Source: Bacteroidales bacterium
GTDB taxonomy: Bacteria; Bacteroidota; Bacteroidia; Bacteroidales; F082
Assembly (NCBI GenBank): GCA_017539045.1
Contig: JAFYHS010000023.1
Span: 1 to 33,622, forward strand
DNA length: 33,622 nt
Reading direction: 5' to 3'
Within the stretch, counting starts at the first letter, position 1. Each line of letters opens with the position of its first letter. This document shows positions 1 through 9,404 of this stretch, piece by piece. The notes below the pieces were generated by a model. That model saw only the letters and a program-made list of their open reading frames with translations, was not told where the DNA came from and did no database searches. Position numbers and translations under genes: made by a program.

Positions 1-1
1 T

Positions 2-3000
2 GCTAGGAGCTTTACATTTGGCTCGGGTGTGACTTCCATAGGCACTTATGCGTTCTATGGATGCAACCACATGACCTCGGTCACCCTTCCCAGTTCCTTA
101 ACTTCAATAGGATACTCGGCATTCGAGCATTGCCTTGGATTAAATTGGGTCAAAATAAGCGACATGAATGCTTGGTACGCGATTGACTTTGCCAATGCCT
201 TTGCCAATCCCCTTTATTATGCCGACCATTTCTATGTTAACAATAATGAAGTTGTTGGTTTGACCGTCACCAGTAACATATCTGAAATCAAAGACTATGC
301 TTTCGTTGGTTACAAAGGCTTACATTCGGTGAATTTTGGCAATTACGTGACATCCATAGGCAACTCTGCCTTCGAGAACTGCTCAGGTCTGACCTCGGTG
401 ACCATTGGCAACTCAGTGAATACCATAGGTGATGATGCGTTTAAGGATTGTACCAACTTGACCTCTGTAACCCTCAATAACAGTGCCATCGCATCAGCCG
501 ACTACACCAGCTCCAACAACCTAAAAACCATTTTCGGCAATCAAGTCACAAACTATACTTTTGGGGCCATCGTTTATTCCATTGGCAAGTATGCCTGCTA
601 CGGCTGCACGGGCCTGACCTCGCTGACCTTTCCTAATACTTTGCAAACCATCGGATTGCATACATTCAACGGTTGCACAAGTCTGACCTCTGTTACCCTT
701 CCCAGTTCATTGTATTTTATTGACCAATCTGCATTCCAGGGATGCAGCGGCTTGAATGGAGTCGTTATCAGCAATTTGGCCGCTTGGTGCGCGATTGACT
801 TTGGCAATGCCTACGCCAACCCCCTTTGTTATGCGAAGCATCTCTATCTTAACAATAACGAAGTCATTAATTTGACCATCCCCAGTAGCGTGTCTGAAAT
901 CAAGGACTTTGCTTTCACAGGCTCCACAGGCTTACATTCGGTGACCTTCCACAGCGACGTGACTTCCATAGGCAGCCAAGCGTTCAAGAACTGTACCCAT
1001 CTGTCCGCATTGGACATCCCTAGCACCATAACTTCCATCGACGAATACGCGTTCGAAAACTGCTCAGGCATGACCACTTTGACCCTGCCAAGCAACATGT
1101 CCTCAATAAGCCATGGCGTTTTCTATAACTGCACTGGCCTGGCCGAGATACATGTCGGCGCCACGGTGCCACCTATCATTGCCGGTAGCACCACTTTTGG
1201 TAATGTGCCGACGGCCATCCCCGTCTATGTGCCTTTGGGAAGTGCGCCTTCCTATCAAGCGGCGCAATATTGGTCAAGGTTCACCAATTATGTGGGTGCG
1301 ATTGTCCCTGGCGACCTCACGGTGACCGTGCCTTATGAACAAGAATTCTATCAAAGTTTCATCCCTGGCAAATGGACCTCCTATGAAGGACAACTGGTCT
1401 GGAATGGCTCGATAAACAAGTACACGGCTAACTTGTCGACGAACATCGATCATTGGTACTTCGGATTTGTCAATGGCGTCTTCCTCTCATCCCACGCCTG
1501 GGCCAACATTGGGAACACGAACCATGCCTTCTGGCTGGTGTCGCCCATCATGCACCTCGATGGAGAGTACAACATGCTCAGCTTCGACATGGCCCTCACC
1601 CAAGCCTCGGGCTTCTTGACGCCAGTTACCCCGGGCGCGCAAAACAACACGCGTATCTTTGCGCTCGTCTCGACCGACCACGGCTTGACGTGGACCAAGC
1701 TTGAAGCATGGAAGCATGGGTTGGGTGGCTATACCGAAATTGAAAGCCTCACACCTCATGCCACCACTCTCGAATACAACCTCGCGAGCTATGCCGACCA
1801 GGACATCATGGTGGGTTTCTACATGGAATGCACCAACGCCAATGATGCTGCCAACCGTGTGCATATCGACAACTTTAAGGTAGAGGGATATGATTTAACT
1901 ATTCCGCCCACCATCACCAGCGTTGAGACCGATGGCCATTCGGCCACCGTCAGATGGGAACCGGCCAACCCATGGCAACAAGATTGGGATGTTTACTATG
2001 ATGTCAATGGAAGTAGTTTGCCCGATCCATATAACTTGCCTTCTTTCTTTACGATGGAATGGCTGAACAATTCAGGCCGATATTTCTTTGTCTCTGGTAA
2101 CACCCATGAACAGGTCATCAATGGGCTGGAAGCCGCTTCATACTACAGAGTCTGGGTGCGTCATCGCGATCCGCTCTTTGGAACCGAAAGCAGTTGGACT
2201 CCAACCACATATTTCCAAACCACTTCGCTTTGCGCCCCGCCCCAGAACCCCCAAGTGGTGACCACGCAAACCACCGCCACCATCACTTGGGAGCCTGGAC
2301 AGCCCAACCAGACCAGTTGGTATATCTATGTGTACGGCTATGATGATATGTATGGTCACGATCTCATCTCGCCTTCTTTTACATTGACAGGACTTACACC
2401 AGGTTCGGAGTTTCAGGCAAGTATTAGCGGATCTTGCACGGGAGGTGACGGTGGTAGTGAATCCATCTGGGTGGAGTTCTCGACCGACGACTATGATCGT
2501 CTTACAGTGAACGAAGGTAACGAGACAAATGAAAATGTGGTTATTATGGGCGATTATTGCTGCATGTCCAACCCCATGTCACAGACACAATTTGTCATCC
2601 CGGCTGATATGCTGACTGATATGCAATATAGCACTATCAAAAAATTGAGTTTCTATAGCGAATCAGATAGTGAAGAATGGGGCAATGCATCCTTCCAGAT
2701 CTTCATAACGGAGGTTAACACATCTGACTTCGTAAATAAATGTGAGGCCAACACTGTCGATTTCGTGAATTGGAACTACATGACACAGTTTTATAATGGC
2801 ACACTTAGCATTGAACACCATGTGATGACGATTACTCCTTCTTTCGGTGGCGGATTCTATTATACCAACGGCAACTTGGTGGTTGGAATCAGACAAAACC
2901 AAACAGGCAATTGTCATCAAGGCTTGGAATGGCATGGCGTGAACACCAATACCACGCAGGCCCTTTATAATACGCAACTTGCGGGTGTACAATGTGAAGA

Positions 3001-5146
3001 GTTTCTTCCCCAAGTTACTTTTGCATACGAGCCCGACCCTTACAAGCCGCCCACCGAGTTCATTGCCTATGCTCAAGGTAGTAACGAGGTCTTCTTCTGG
3101 TGGGAGCAGGTTGACGGAGCCATATCCTATGACATTGAGGTCTCATGGAGCCCCGACTTCGACGAAGCGGAAGACCAGCTTCTTAGCGATCTGCCAGACT
3201 ATTTCTTCGTGTGGGATGGCTACGAGTATCTTGAGCCGAATTCGTCTTACTATGCCCGCATCCGCTCGCATTTTGTGGTGAACGGCACTGACCACTTCAG
3301 TAGTTGGTCGGAGGGTGTGGAATTCACAACGCTGTCGCCATGCCCGGCTCCGACCAATCTCACCGTCGAAGTGATAGACAACCTCACCGTCGAGTTGGAT
3401 TGGACCGAGAATGGCGATGCCACCGAATGGGGGATAGCCTATGCGGCAGCAGGCGAGAATGAACTTGGTTTTGCCACCTATCACCATCCCTATGTCTTGG
3501 GTGCGCCCTATCTCGAGCCTGGCAAAACCTATACTGTGCGGGTGCGGCCCATCTGCGAAGGCGAGGTGTTCGCTTGGAGCAATACTGTCACTTTCAATAC
3601 TAACAACATCGTCTTTGAAGACCAAAACGTGAAGGCCCTCTGCGTTGCCAACTGGGACACCAGTGGCGATGGCGAATTAAGTTACACCGAGGCTGCCGCG
3701 GTAACAAGTTTAGGAGAGGTGTTCAAGAGCAAGACCAACATCACTTCGTTTGATGAGTTGCAGTACTTCACGGGGTTGACGTCTATTAATTCCAATGCAT
3801 TTTATAATTGCATCCATCTGACATCTGTCGTTGTTCCCAGCGGGGTGACGTCCCTTGAGAGCTATGCGTTCCAACTCTGTACGAACCTCGAAACGGTCAT
3901 CTTGCCTAACACGTTGACGGAGATAAAGAGCAACGCCTTTAGAAAATGTAATGCGCTGACAGACATCGAACTTCCAGAGTCGTTGACCACAATTGGTACA
4001 ACTGCTTTTTATGAATGTACCAGTCTGACCTCCATCTTCATACCTGCATCGGTGACCACTATCGATGCTAATCCCTTCATGAAAAACAATTTGGAGTTCA
4101 TTTTTGTGGATCCTGCAAATGCGGTTTTCGACTCACGCGACAATTGTAATGCCATCATGAAGAAATCCAACAATCAGTTGGTTGTGGGTTGCAAGAACAC
4201 GGTTATCCCAAGCACCGCCCTCAGTATTTGGGACCATGCCTTCAGGGAATGCGAAGGATTAACCTCCATTTACATTCCCGAAAACATCCATTACATCTAT
4301 AGTAATGCATTCTGTGGATGCACGGCATTGACCAGTGTCAACATTCCTAGCCAAGTGGAGAAAATCTATTATTGTTCTTTCCAGGATTGTTCGAGCCTTA
4401 CGTCGATTACTTTGCCATCGGGTGTCACTGAAATTCAAACACTTGCGTTTTATGGCTGTTCAAGCCTCTCCGAGATGACACTCTTATCCACCAATCCGCC
4501 TACCGTGGGCGAAAACGCTTTCGCCTATGTCGACAAAACCATCCCCGTTTACGTGCCCTGCGACTATATGACGGATTATTATGACATTAATGGTACTGGC
4601 ACATGGGGTGGCTTTACCAACTTCATTGCCATTGACTGTGAGCAGCAGTCGGAAGTCATAGCCCTCCACGAAGGCTGGAACTGGTGGGCACCGAAGGGGG
4701 AAATGTATTTTGCCGACCTCGGCGATATTCTTGATCAAGGCCGAGGCATAATCGTCCTCTCGCAGTACGAAGGTTTTGCACGCTATGAGGACGACCTCTG
4801 GCAAGGCACGCTGAGCGAATTTGTGCCAGGCAAGATGTATAAAATCATGGCCAATGAGGATTGTACCATTGTCGTCACCAGCATGCCCGTTAGCTCTGCC
4901 TTCGTCACCATCGAACCCAACTTCAACTGGATTGGTTACACAGGTCCTGCTGGCCTGAGCATCGCTGAGGCGTTAGGAAGCTTCGAGCCAAACGAAGGAG
5001 ACGAGATTCACGATGAAGATGGCGTACGCATGGCCTCATACGATGGCGAGAACTGGGGAGGTAACCTTCTGCAACTCGTGCCAGGCAAGGGATACCTCTA
5101 TTATTCCACCGCTACCGTAAGCAAGACGATCATCATAAGCCATTAA
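2..5146 (+). CDS. Giant BspA-like leucine-rich-repeat / fibronectin III surface protein (5' end outside window)
   Basis: The frame is open to the left edge (the nine codons before the GTG at 29 already read as LRR), so the true N-terminus and signal peptide lie outside. Order of domains: BspA-type LRR block (about 2-1300) with repeated 'SIG..AF.NCSGLTSVT' units and a 'IPVYVP' cap; a MAM/choice-of-anchor-J-like adhesin domain (about 1330-1890); two FN3 domains (about 1890-2490); a beta-rich domain beginning with Cys-Cys (about 2500-3030); two more FN3 domains (about 3040-3600); an EF-hand-like loop DTSGDGELSYTE at 3656-3691; a second LRR block (about 3700-4490); and a C-terminal pair of 'GWNW/NW...LVPGK.Y' repeats (about 4650-5143). 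I see no typical type IX secretion C-terminal domain. Known BspA proteins act in adhesion; surface adhesion here is inference. A shared terminator follows directly. Confidence 0.85.
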   Translation, partial: ARSFTFGSGVTSIGTYAFYGCNHMTSVTLPSSLTSIGYSAFEHCLGLNWVKISDMNAWYAIDFANAFANPLYYADHFYVNNNEVVGLTVTSNISEIKDYAFVGYKGLHSVNFGNYVTSIGNSAFENCSGLTSVTIGNSVNTIGDDAFKDCTNLTSVTLNNSAIASADYTSSNNLKTIFGNQVTNYTFGAIVYSIGKYACYGCTGLTSLTFPNTLQTIGLHTFNGCTSLTSVTLPSSLYFIDQSAFQGCSGLNGVVISNLAAWCAIDFGNAYANPLCYAKHLYLNNNEVINLTIPSSVSEIKDFAFTGSTGLHSVTFHSDVTSIGSQAFKNCTHLSALDIPSTITSIDEYAFENCSGMTTLTLPSNMSSISHGVFYNCTGLAEIHVGATVPPIIAGSTTFGNVPTAIPVYVPLGSAPSYQAAQYWSRFTNYVGAIVPGDLTVTVPYEQEFYQSFIPGKWTSYEGQLVWNGSINKYTANLSTNIDHWYFGFVNGVFLSSHAWANIGNTNHAFWLVSPIMHLDGEYNMLSFDMALTQASGFLTPVTPGAQNNTRIFALVSTDHGLTWTKLEAWKHGLGGYTEIESLTPHATTLEYNLASYADQDIMVGFYMECTNANDAANRVHIDNFKVEGYDLTIPPTITSVETDGHSATVRWEPANPWQQDWDVYYDVNGSSLPDPYNLPSFFTMEWLNNSGRYFFVSGNTHEQVINGLEAASYYRVWVRHRDPLFGTESSWTPTTYFQTTSLCAPPQNPQVVTTQTTATITWEPGQPNQTSWYIYVYGYDDMYGHDLISPSFTLTGLTPGSEFQASISGSCTGGDGGSESIWVEFSTDDYDRLTVNEGNETNENVVIMGDYCCMSNPMSQTQFVIPADMLTDMQYSTIKKLSFYSESDSEEWGNASFQIFITEVNTSDFVNKCEANTVDFVNWNYMTQFYNGTLSIEHHVMTITPSFGGGFYYTNGNLVVGIRQNQTGNCHQGLEWHGVNTNTTQALYNTQLAGVQCEEFLPQVTFAYEPDPYKPPTEFIAYAQGSNEVFFWWEQVDGAISYDIEVSWSPDFDEAEDQLLSDLPDYFFVWDGYEYLEPNSSYYARIRSHFVVNGTDHFSSWSEGVEFTTLSPCPAPTNLTVEVIDNLTVELDWTENGDATEWGIAYAAAGENELGFATYHHPYVLGAPYLEPGKTYTVRVRPICEGEVFAWSNTVTFNTNNIVFEDQNVKALCVANWDTSGDGELSYTEAAAVTSLGEVFKSKTNITSFDELQYFTGLTSINSNAFYNCIHLTSVVVPSGVTSLESYAFQLCTNLETVILPNTLTEIKSNAFRKCNALTDIELPESLTTIGTTAFYECTSLTSIFIPASVTTIDANPFMKNNLEFIFVDPANAVFDSRDNCNAIMKKSNNQLVVGCKNTVIPSTALSIWDHAFRECEGLTSIYIPENIHYIYSNAFCGCTALTSVNIPSQVEKIYYCSFQDCSSLTSITLPSGVTEIQTLAFYGCSSLSEMTLLSTNPPTVGENAFAYVDKTIPVYVPCDYMTDYYDINGTGTWGGFTNFIAIDCEQQSEVIALHEGWNWWAPKGEMYFADLGDILDQGRGIIVLSQYEGFARYEDDLWQGTLSEFVPGKMYKIMANEDCTIVVTSMPVSSAFVTIEPNFNWIGYTGPAGLSIAEALGSFEPNEGDEIHDEDGVRMASYDGENWGGNLLQLVPGKGYLYYSTATVSKTIIISH
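137..1092 (+). repeat. Duplicated ~344-bp LRR super-unit inside the surface protein gene
   Basis: Two segments, about 137-480 and 749-1092, encode the same order of motifs: 'AIDF.NA.ANPL.YA', then 'NNNEV', 'SEIKD.AF', 'GLHSV' and 'VTSIG..AF.NC'. They lie exactly 612 bp (204 codons) apart with no change of frame. Stretches of DNA identity remain, for example GATTGACTTT at 181 and 793, and the segment coding SEIKD. This is a higher-order duplication of several LRR units plus a non-LRR insert, laid over the normal ~23-residue LRR period. Confidence 0.75.
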
Positions 5147-5159
5147 TATGCAAAGGATG

Positions 5160-5187
5160 AAAAAAGGCGGCCACGGCCGCCTTTTTT
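5160..5187. terminator. Bidirectional terminator between the LRR protein gene and rlmD
   Basis: A perfect inverted repeat, A6-GGCGG, loop CCACGG, CCGCC-T6, lies between two convergent stop codons (TAA ending at 5146 on +, TAA at 5191-5193 on -). The flanking A and T runs give a U-tract on both strands, so it can act as an intrinsic terminator in both directions. Confidence 0.9.
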
Positions 5188-5190
5188 CGT

Positions 5191-6627
5191 TTATCTCAGT
5201 TCCAACAAGCAAACATTCTCCACATGCTGTGTGTGCGGGAACATGTCGACGGGCTGCACCGCCATCACCTTGTAGGCTACATCCAACAGCTGTAGGTCAC
5301 GAGCTTGAGTGGCAGGGTTGCAGCTGACGTAGACGATCTTCTTGGCGCGGATCTTCAGCAACTGTTCCACTACCTTCTCGGCCATGCCCGCACGGGGCGG
5401 GTCGGTGACGATGAAGTCGGGATGGCCGTTGCTGGCGATGAAGTCGTCGGTGAACACCTTGGCCATGTCACCGGCATAGAAAGAGCAGTTCTTGATGCCG
5501 TTGATGTCGGCGTTGACCTTGGCGTCGTCGATGGCGGCCTGCACGTATTCGATACCAACCACTTTGTTCACGAACCTTGAGAAATACTGGGCGATGGTGC
5601 CCGTGCCCGTGTAGAGGTCGTACATCAGTTCGTCGCCCTGCACATCGGCGAGGTCGAAGGCGGTCTTATAGAGTCGCTCGGCTTGGTAGACGTTGGTCTG
5701 GAAGAACGACACCGGTCCGATGCGGAACTTCAGGTCGTCGTATCCCGGGCGAGGCGATTTCATGGTCTCGATGAGGTAAGGCTCGCCCTTGAGGCACTCG
5801 AACGGCAGGTCGTTGATGATGTCGTTCAGCTTCGTGTTGATGACCAGGAGCAGCGACACGATCTGGGGGAAGGCCATCTCCAAGGCGGGGATGAGTTCGT
5901 GGCGAATTACCTCGTTCTCCTCACTGATGATGAGGATGACCATAAACTCGCCCTTCGAGTTGCAGCGGACGACGAGGTTGCGCATCAGGCCTTCGTGGGC
6001 GCGGAAGTTGTAATAAGGGAGGTGGCGTTCCATCGTGAAGCGACGGACGAACAGACGAATGTCGTTCGAAGGGTCGGCCTGCAGGTGGCATTGCTCGATG
6101 TCGACGACGCGGTCGAAGAGTTGGGGCAGGTGGAAGCCAAGGCCCTTGCAGGCATCTTCGTCGTGGGTGCCTGTGGGCGCGCCGTCGGTGAGCCATTTGC
6201 GGTTCGAGAAGGTGTATTCCAGCTTGTTGCGGTATTGGAATTGCTTCTCGCAGCCGAGGATGGGCCTTATCTCGGGGTATTCAATCTTGCCGATGCGGTC
6301 GAAGTTGTCCTTCACCTGCTTCTGCTTGTAGTAGGTCTGCCACTCATAGGCCATGTGCTGCCATTTGCAGCCGCCGCAGAGGCCAAAGTGCTGGCATTCG
6401 GGCTCCACACGTTTGTCCGACAGTTTTTTGAAGTTCAAGATCTTGCCTTCGAAGAAGTTCTTCTTGCGCTTGTAGACCTCGATGTCGACCACGTCGCCGG
6501 GCACGCCAAAGGGGATGAAGACCACGCGCCCTTCGGGCTTGGCCACCGACATGCCTTCGGCACCAGCGTCGATGATCTCGACGTCTTCGATATATTCAGG
6601 TTCTCGTTTTACTTTGTTTCTTGCCAT
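5191..6627 (-). CDS. rlmD: 23S rRNA (uracil-C5)-methyltransferase, RlmD/TrmA family
   Basis: 478 aa. The family transfers a methyl group from SAM to C5 of uracil; RlmD acts on U1939 of 23S rRNA. Visible features: an N-terminal TRAM-like RNA-binding region (about residues 10-70); a [4Fe-4S] cysteine cluster C78-x5-C84-x2-C87 ('CQHFGLCGGC') with a further Cys in 'IEQCHL'; the SAM-binding loop DLYTGTGTIA; the DPPRAGM motif; and the catalytic-Cys motif SCNPATQARDL near the C-terminus, which ends in the usual 'HVENVCLLELR'. Its start overlaps the aroE stop by 19 bp, making it the last gene of a four-gene minus-strand operon. Bacteroidota often carry more than one paralogue, so the exact target (U1939 or U747-type) is not proven. 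Confidence 0.9.
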   Translation of the reverse strand: MARNKVKREPEYIEDVEIIDAGAEGMSVAKPEGRVVFIPFGVPGDVVDIEVYKRKKNFFEGKILNFKKLSDKRVEPECQHFGLCGGCKWQHMAYEWQTYYKQKQVKDNFDRIGKIEYPEIRPILGCEKQFQYRNKLEYTFSNRKWLTDGAPTGTHDEDACKGLGFHLPQLFDRVVDIEQCHLQADPSNDIRLFVRRFTMERHLPYYNFRAHEGLMRNLVVRCNSKGEFMVILIISEENEVIRHELIPALEMAFPQIVSLLLVINTKLNDIINDLPFECLKGEPYLIETMKSPRPGYDDLKFRIGPVSFFQTNVYQAERLYKTAFDLADVQGDELMYDLYTGTGTIAQYFSRFVNKVVGIEYVQAAIDDAKVNADINGIKNCSFYAGDMAKVFTDDFIASNGHPDFIVTDPPRAGMAEKVVEQLLKIRAKKIVYVSCNPATQARDLQLLDVAYKVMAVQPVDMFPHTQHVENVCLLELR

Positions 6628-7346
6628 ATCTCCCAGGTTTTCTTTGCTTGTTCCTCAAACATCTGCATGCCGTTATACACCTTGGCGCCCCAGGTCTTGC
6701 CCAACTCCATAAAGGAGGTTTCTTTGGGGTTATATATCAGGTCGATGAGGACGTGTTTGTTGCTCAAGGCTTGGTAGTGCAGGTCGGGGAAGTCTTCGTT
6801 TCGAGGTGCCATGCCCAAGGGTGTCGTGTTGATGATGAGCAGGCTCTGCCTTAAGACCGTGTCGGTCAGGGTGTCGTAGGTGTAGTCGCCTCTCTCGGCG
6901 CTGCGGCTGACAAGGGAATAAGCTATCCCTTTTTGTTTGAGCACATACTGCACCGCTTTGGAGGCGCCTCCTGTGCCCAAAACCAGCGCATGCCCGATGG
7001 ACTTGCCGTTGATGGCACGGTTGAGCAGCTGCTCGAAGCCATAGACATCGGTGTTGAAGCCTTTCAGTTTGCCTGCTGTGATCTTCACCACGTTGACGGC
7101 GCCGACTTCCTTGGCCATGTCATCGATTTCGTCAAGCAAAGGGATGATGGCTTCCTTGTAGGGTATGGTCACGTTGAACCCGCATAGGTCAGGGTAGGTG
7201 GCAATCACCTCGTGGATTTCATCCACCGACTTGAGGTCGAAGTGCTGATAAACGCAGTCCAAGCCCTCGTATTCGAATTTCGCGTTGAAGAAGTGGCGCG
7301 ACTGTGAGTGTTTTAAGGGATGTCCGATGAGTCCGTAGCGTTGCAT
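6609..7346 (-). CDS. aroE: Shikimate dehydrogenase (NADP+)
   Basis: 245 aa, typical for the short Bacteroidota AroE. It reduces 3-dehydroshikimate to shikimate in aromatic amino-acid and chorismate synthesis, in the cytoplasm. The N-terminal substrate site shows GLIGHPLKHSQS (Ser14/Ser16). The catalytic Lys64 is in 'NVTIPYKEA', Asn85 in 'GAVNVV' and Asp100 in 'GFNTDVYG'. The NADP-binding loop is GTGGASKAV. The start lies nine bases after the stop of the small membrane protein, and its end overlaps rlmD by 19 bp, so the genes are co-transcribed. Confidence 0.95.
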   Translation of the reverse strand: MQRYGLIGHPLKHSQSRHFFNAKFEYEGLDCVYQHFDLKSVDEIHEVIATYPDLCGFNVTIPYKEAIIPLLDEIDDMAKEVGAVNVVKITAGKLKGFNTDVYGFEQLLNRAINGKSIGHALVLGTGGASKAVQYVLKQKGIAYSLVSRSAERGDYTYDTLTDTVLRQSLLIINTTPLGMAPRNEDFPDLHYQALSNKHVLIDLIYNPKETSFMELGKTWGAKVYNGMQMFEEQAKKTWEIWQETK

Positions 7347-7355
7347 GGTTTGTCG

Positions 7356-7850
7356 TTATTTGATTCCGAAAATTGCTCCAAATCCCAAGGTGCACACCAC
7401 ACCGACGATGACGCTAGCCAGCACCACGCCGCCGATGACGGCAAGTACGCTCTTCTTGAAGTCCATGTCGAGGAAGCTGGCAGCCAGGGTGCCCGTCCAG
7501 GCTCCTGTGCCCGGCAAGGGGATGCCGACGAAGAGCAGCAAGGCCCAATATAGTCCACGACCCGCCTTGGCCTGTAGTTTTTGACCGCCTTTCTCGCCTT
7601 TCTCGAGGCACCAGTTGCAGAATCTATTGAACCAACGTACGTTGACGTTCTTGCCCCATTCCAGCACCTTGCGGGCAAAGAAATAGATGAAAGGCACGGG
7701 CAGCATGTTGCCGATGGCGATGATGATATACGACCAAAGCAGGCTGAAGTCGGGGTTGGCGGTGTGTATGCCGTAGGCTACGGGCAATGCGCCGCGCAAC
7801 TCAATCAGCGGTACCATGGCGATGAGGAAAATGTAGATGTAGTTCTTCAT
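7356..7850 (-). CDS. Small multi-drug export-type membrane protein (COG2426 family)
   Basis: 164 aa with about four hydrophobic segments (residues ~2-25, 38-62, 98-122, 135-162). It begins 'MVPLIELRGALPVAYG' after a short lead and contains 'GIPLPGTGAWTGTLAA', both typical of the Sm_multidrug_ex family. Despite the family name, no transport activity is established for most members. It shares an ATGA overlap (7847-7850) with the TPR gene upstream and lies nine bases before aroE. Its role in the operon is unknown. Confidence 0.8.
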   Translation of the reverse strand: MKNYIYIFLIAMVPLIELRGALPVAYGIHTANPDFSLLWSYIIIAIGNMLPVPFIYFFARKVLEWGKNVNVRWFNRFCNWCLEKGEKGGQKLQAKAGRGLYWALLLFVGIPLPGTGAWTGTLAASFLDMDFKKSVLAVIGGVVLASVIVGVVCTLGFGAIFGIK

Positions 7851-9304
7851 AGGGTGGGTGTGTCGGGAAGGTTTTCTTGGCTCTTCTTGTGTTCGTCAAT
7901 CAGCTCAAGGATCTCTGTGTCGTTGGCCAGCAGCTCGCGGTCAAACTCGATGAAGTCGGCGTAGCCCTCGAAGTCAGCTACGAGTGCCCGCTCTAAGGCT
8001 TCCAATCCATCTTGACGGCTGCCCTTGACGAAGAAGGCATAAGCCAAAAGATAGAGCAGCGACGGGTCGTTGTCGGTTTGCAGTAGCCCGAAGTTGATGG
8101 TGTTGATGGCCTCGTCGATTTTATCCTGCTCGCCATAGAGGTCGGCAATATAATAATAGGCGTCGGCGTCGTTGGGGGTCTGCTCCTGTATCTTGCGCAA
8201 GTATTCCATGGCCTTGTCGAAGTCATTCAGTTTGCGGTAGTCGGCCGCGATGGAGTAGAGGTGGTCGGTCTCCCATGGCTCCAGCTGATAGGCTTTCTCA
8301 AAGAAACGGATGGCTTTATTACTATAACCGCGGTCGCTGTACACATAACCGAGTCCGGCATAGCCGGCCCCTATCATCGGATTGATCTCGAGGGCTTTGT
8401 GGAAATGCTCCTCGGCAGTCTGCAAGTCGTTGATGCGATAATAGCAGTCACCGATGGTGGTATGTATCATCGAGGTCTCGATGCCGTTGCGCAGGGCTTC
8501 CTCGAGGGTGTCGATAGCTTCCTTGTAGCGTCCGAGGTCGTAATAGATGTCTGCCAGATGCATGTTGGTCCATAGGTCTTGCGGGTCGATGGACAGGGCG
8601 AACTCATACGGGTCAATGGAATCTTCGTATTGTCCCATCATGCGATAGACGTCGCCGATGTTGGTCCAGGCCTTGCTGTTGTATGGGTCTTTGTCGACCA
8701 GACGTTGGAAGTAGGCGATGGCTTCTTCTTTCCGTCCCGCGCTGAGGTAGCAGCAACGGATCTCGTGGTAGATGGTGTCGATCTCGTCAGTGTAAGGCAG
8801 CGCCTTGTTGTAGAACTCCAAGGCGAGGTCGAATTTCTGCATGCGCTGGTACTCGTATGCTATGGCGTTGTAGAGGTCGTATTTTTCGTCCTCGTCGAAG
8901 AAAGGAAGGGCGCTGAAGTAGTTTTCCAGGGCTTCTTTCGATTTGCCTAAGGCGGCCAGACAGGAGCCGAGGGTGAGGAAATAGTCGGGGTCGTCGTCCT
9001 CGTCGCGCTCCACGTGTTGCATGATATCGAAGGCGCGTTGGGCGTCATTTTCGAGCAGGTATTGGCGTGCATACTTGATTTTCAGCATGTTGCTCTCAGG
9101 ATGCTGCTCGAGGGCCATCTCCACCGCTTGACGCGAATGCCGCAGGTCGTTGTGCTGCGTGTAGTGGTCGATGATGAATTCAAACTCTTCGCTGTCGAAA
9201 TATGACGAATTGTTTTGCTTCAACATGTCCTCATAACGCTCCAACGCTGCCTGTCGGTCTTGCTCCTCTTCGTAATAATCGTCAATGTCTTCGTCGTCAA
9301 ACAT
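7847..9304 (-). CDS. Tetratricopeptide-repeat protein
   Basis: 485 aa from the ATG at 9302-9304 ('MFDDEDIDDYYEEEQDRQ'). The frame stays open further upstream, but that part is low-complexity and runs through the promoter, so I use the later start. At least ten TPR units span most of the length (for example 'AWTNIGDVYRMMGQYEDSID', then 'YAGLGYVYSDRGYSNKAIRF'). No signal peptide or membrane segment is seen and the N-terminus is acidic, so it is probably a cytoplasmic scaffold. It is the first gene of the operon and overlaps the next gene by ATGA. A specific partner cannot be named. Confidence 0.85.
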   Translation of the reverse strand: MFDDEDIDDYYEEEQDRQAALERYEDMLKQNNSSYFDSEEFEFIIDHYTQHNDLRHSRQAVEMALEQHPESNMLKIKYARQYLLENDAQRAFDIMQHVERDEDDDPDYFLTLGSCLAALGKSKEALENYFSALPFFDEDEKYDLYNAIAYEYQRMQKFDLALEFYNKALPYTDEIDTIYHEIRCCYLSAGRKEEAIAYFQRLVDKDPYNSKAWTNIGDVYRMMGQYEDSIDPYEFALSIDPQDLWTNMHLADIYYDLGRYKEAIDTLEEALRNGIETSMIHTTIGDCYYRINDLQTAEEHFHKALEINPMIGAGYAGLGYVYSDRGYSNKAIRFFEKAYQLEPWETDHLYSIAADYRKLNDFDKAMEYLRKIQEQTPNDADAYYYIADLYGEQDKIDEAINTINFGLLQTDNDPSLLYLLAYAFFVKGSRQDGLEALERALVADFEGYADFIEFDRELLANDTEILELIDEHKKSQENLPDTPTL

Positions 9305-9324
9305 AGCCTGTCGGAAATTTGGTG

Positions 9325-9332
9325 CAAAAATA
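9325..9332 (-). promoter_or_regulatory. -7 element (TATTTTTG) for the TPR-aroE-rlmD operon
   Basis: On the minus strand this reads TATTTTTG, an exact TAnnTTTG match, about 20 bp upstream of the TPR start. It is back to back with the transketolase promoter. No clear -33 TTG was found. Confidence 0.65.
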
Positions 9333-9368
9333 ATAAAAATCGGGAAAGTTTTAATTGGTTTTTTTACA

Positions 9369-9376
9369 TACCTTTG
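9369..9376 (+). promoter_or_regulatory. -7 element (TACCTTTG) for the transketolase operon
   Basis: Exact TAnnTTTG match 28 bp before the ATG at 9405, with an AT-rich upstream tract. A TTG occurs at 9355-9357, but its spacing (11 bp) is too short to be a normal -33 box. Confidence 0.65.
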
Positions 9377-9404
9377 CAAACAGAAATCTATAATAACAAA
9401 GAAT

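Noticed and set aside
5683-6777. 364-codon plus-strand frame opposite rlmD and aroE
   Set aside because: It is antisense to two well-conserved enzymes, has low-complexity Val/Asp/Glu/Leu-rich sequence, and has no motif; it mirrors codon bias of the real genes.
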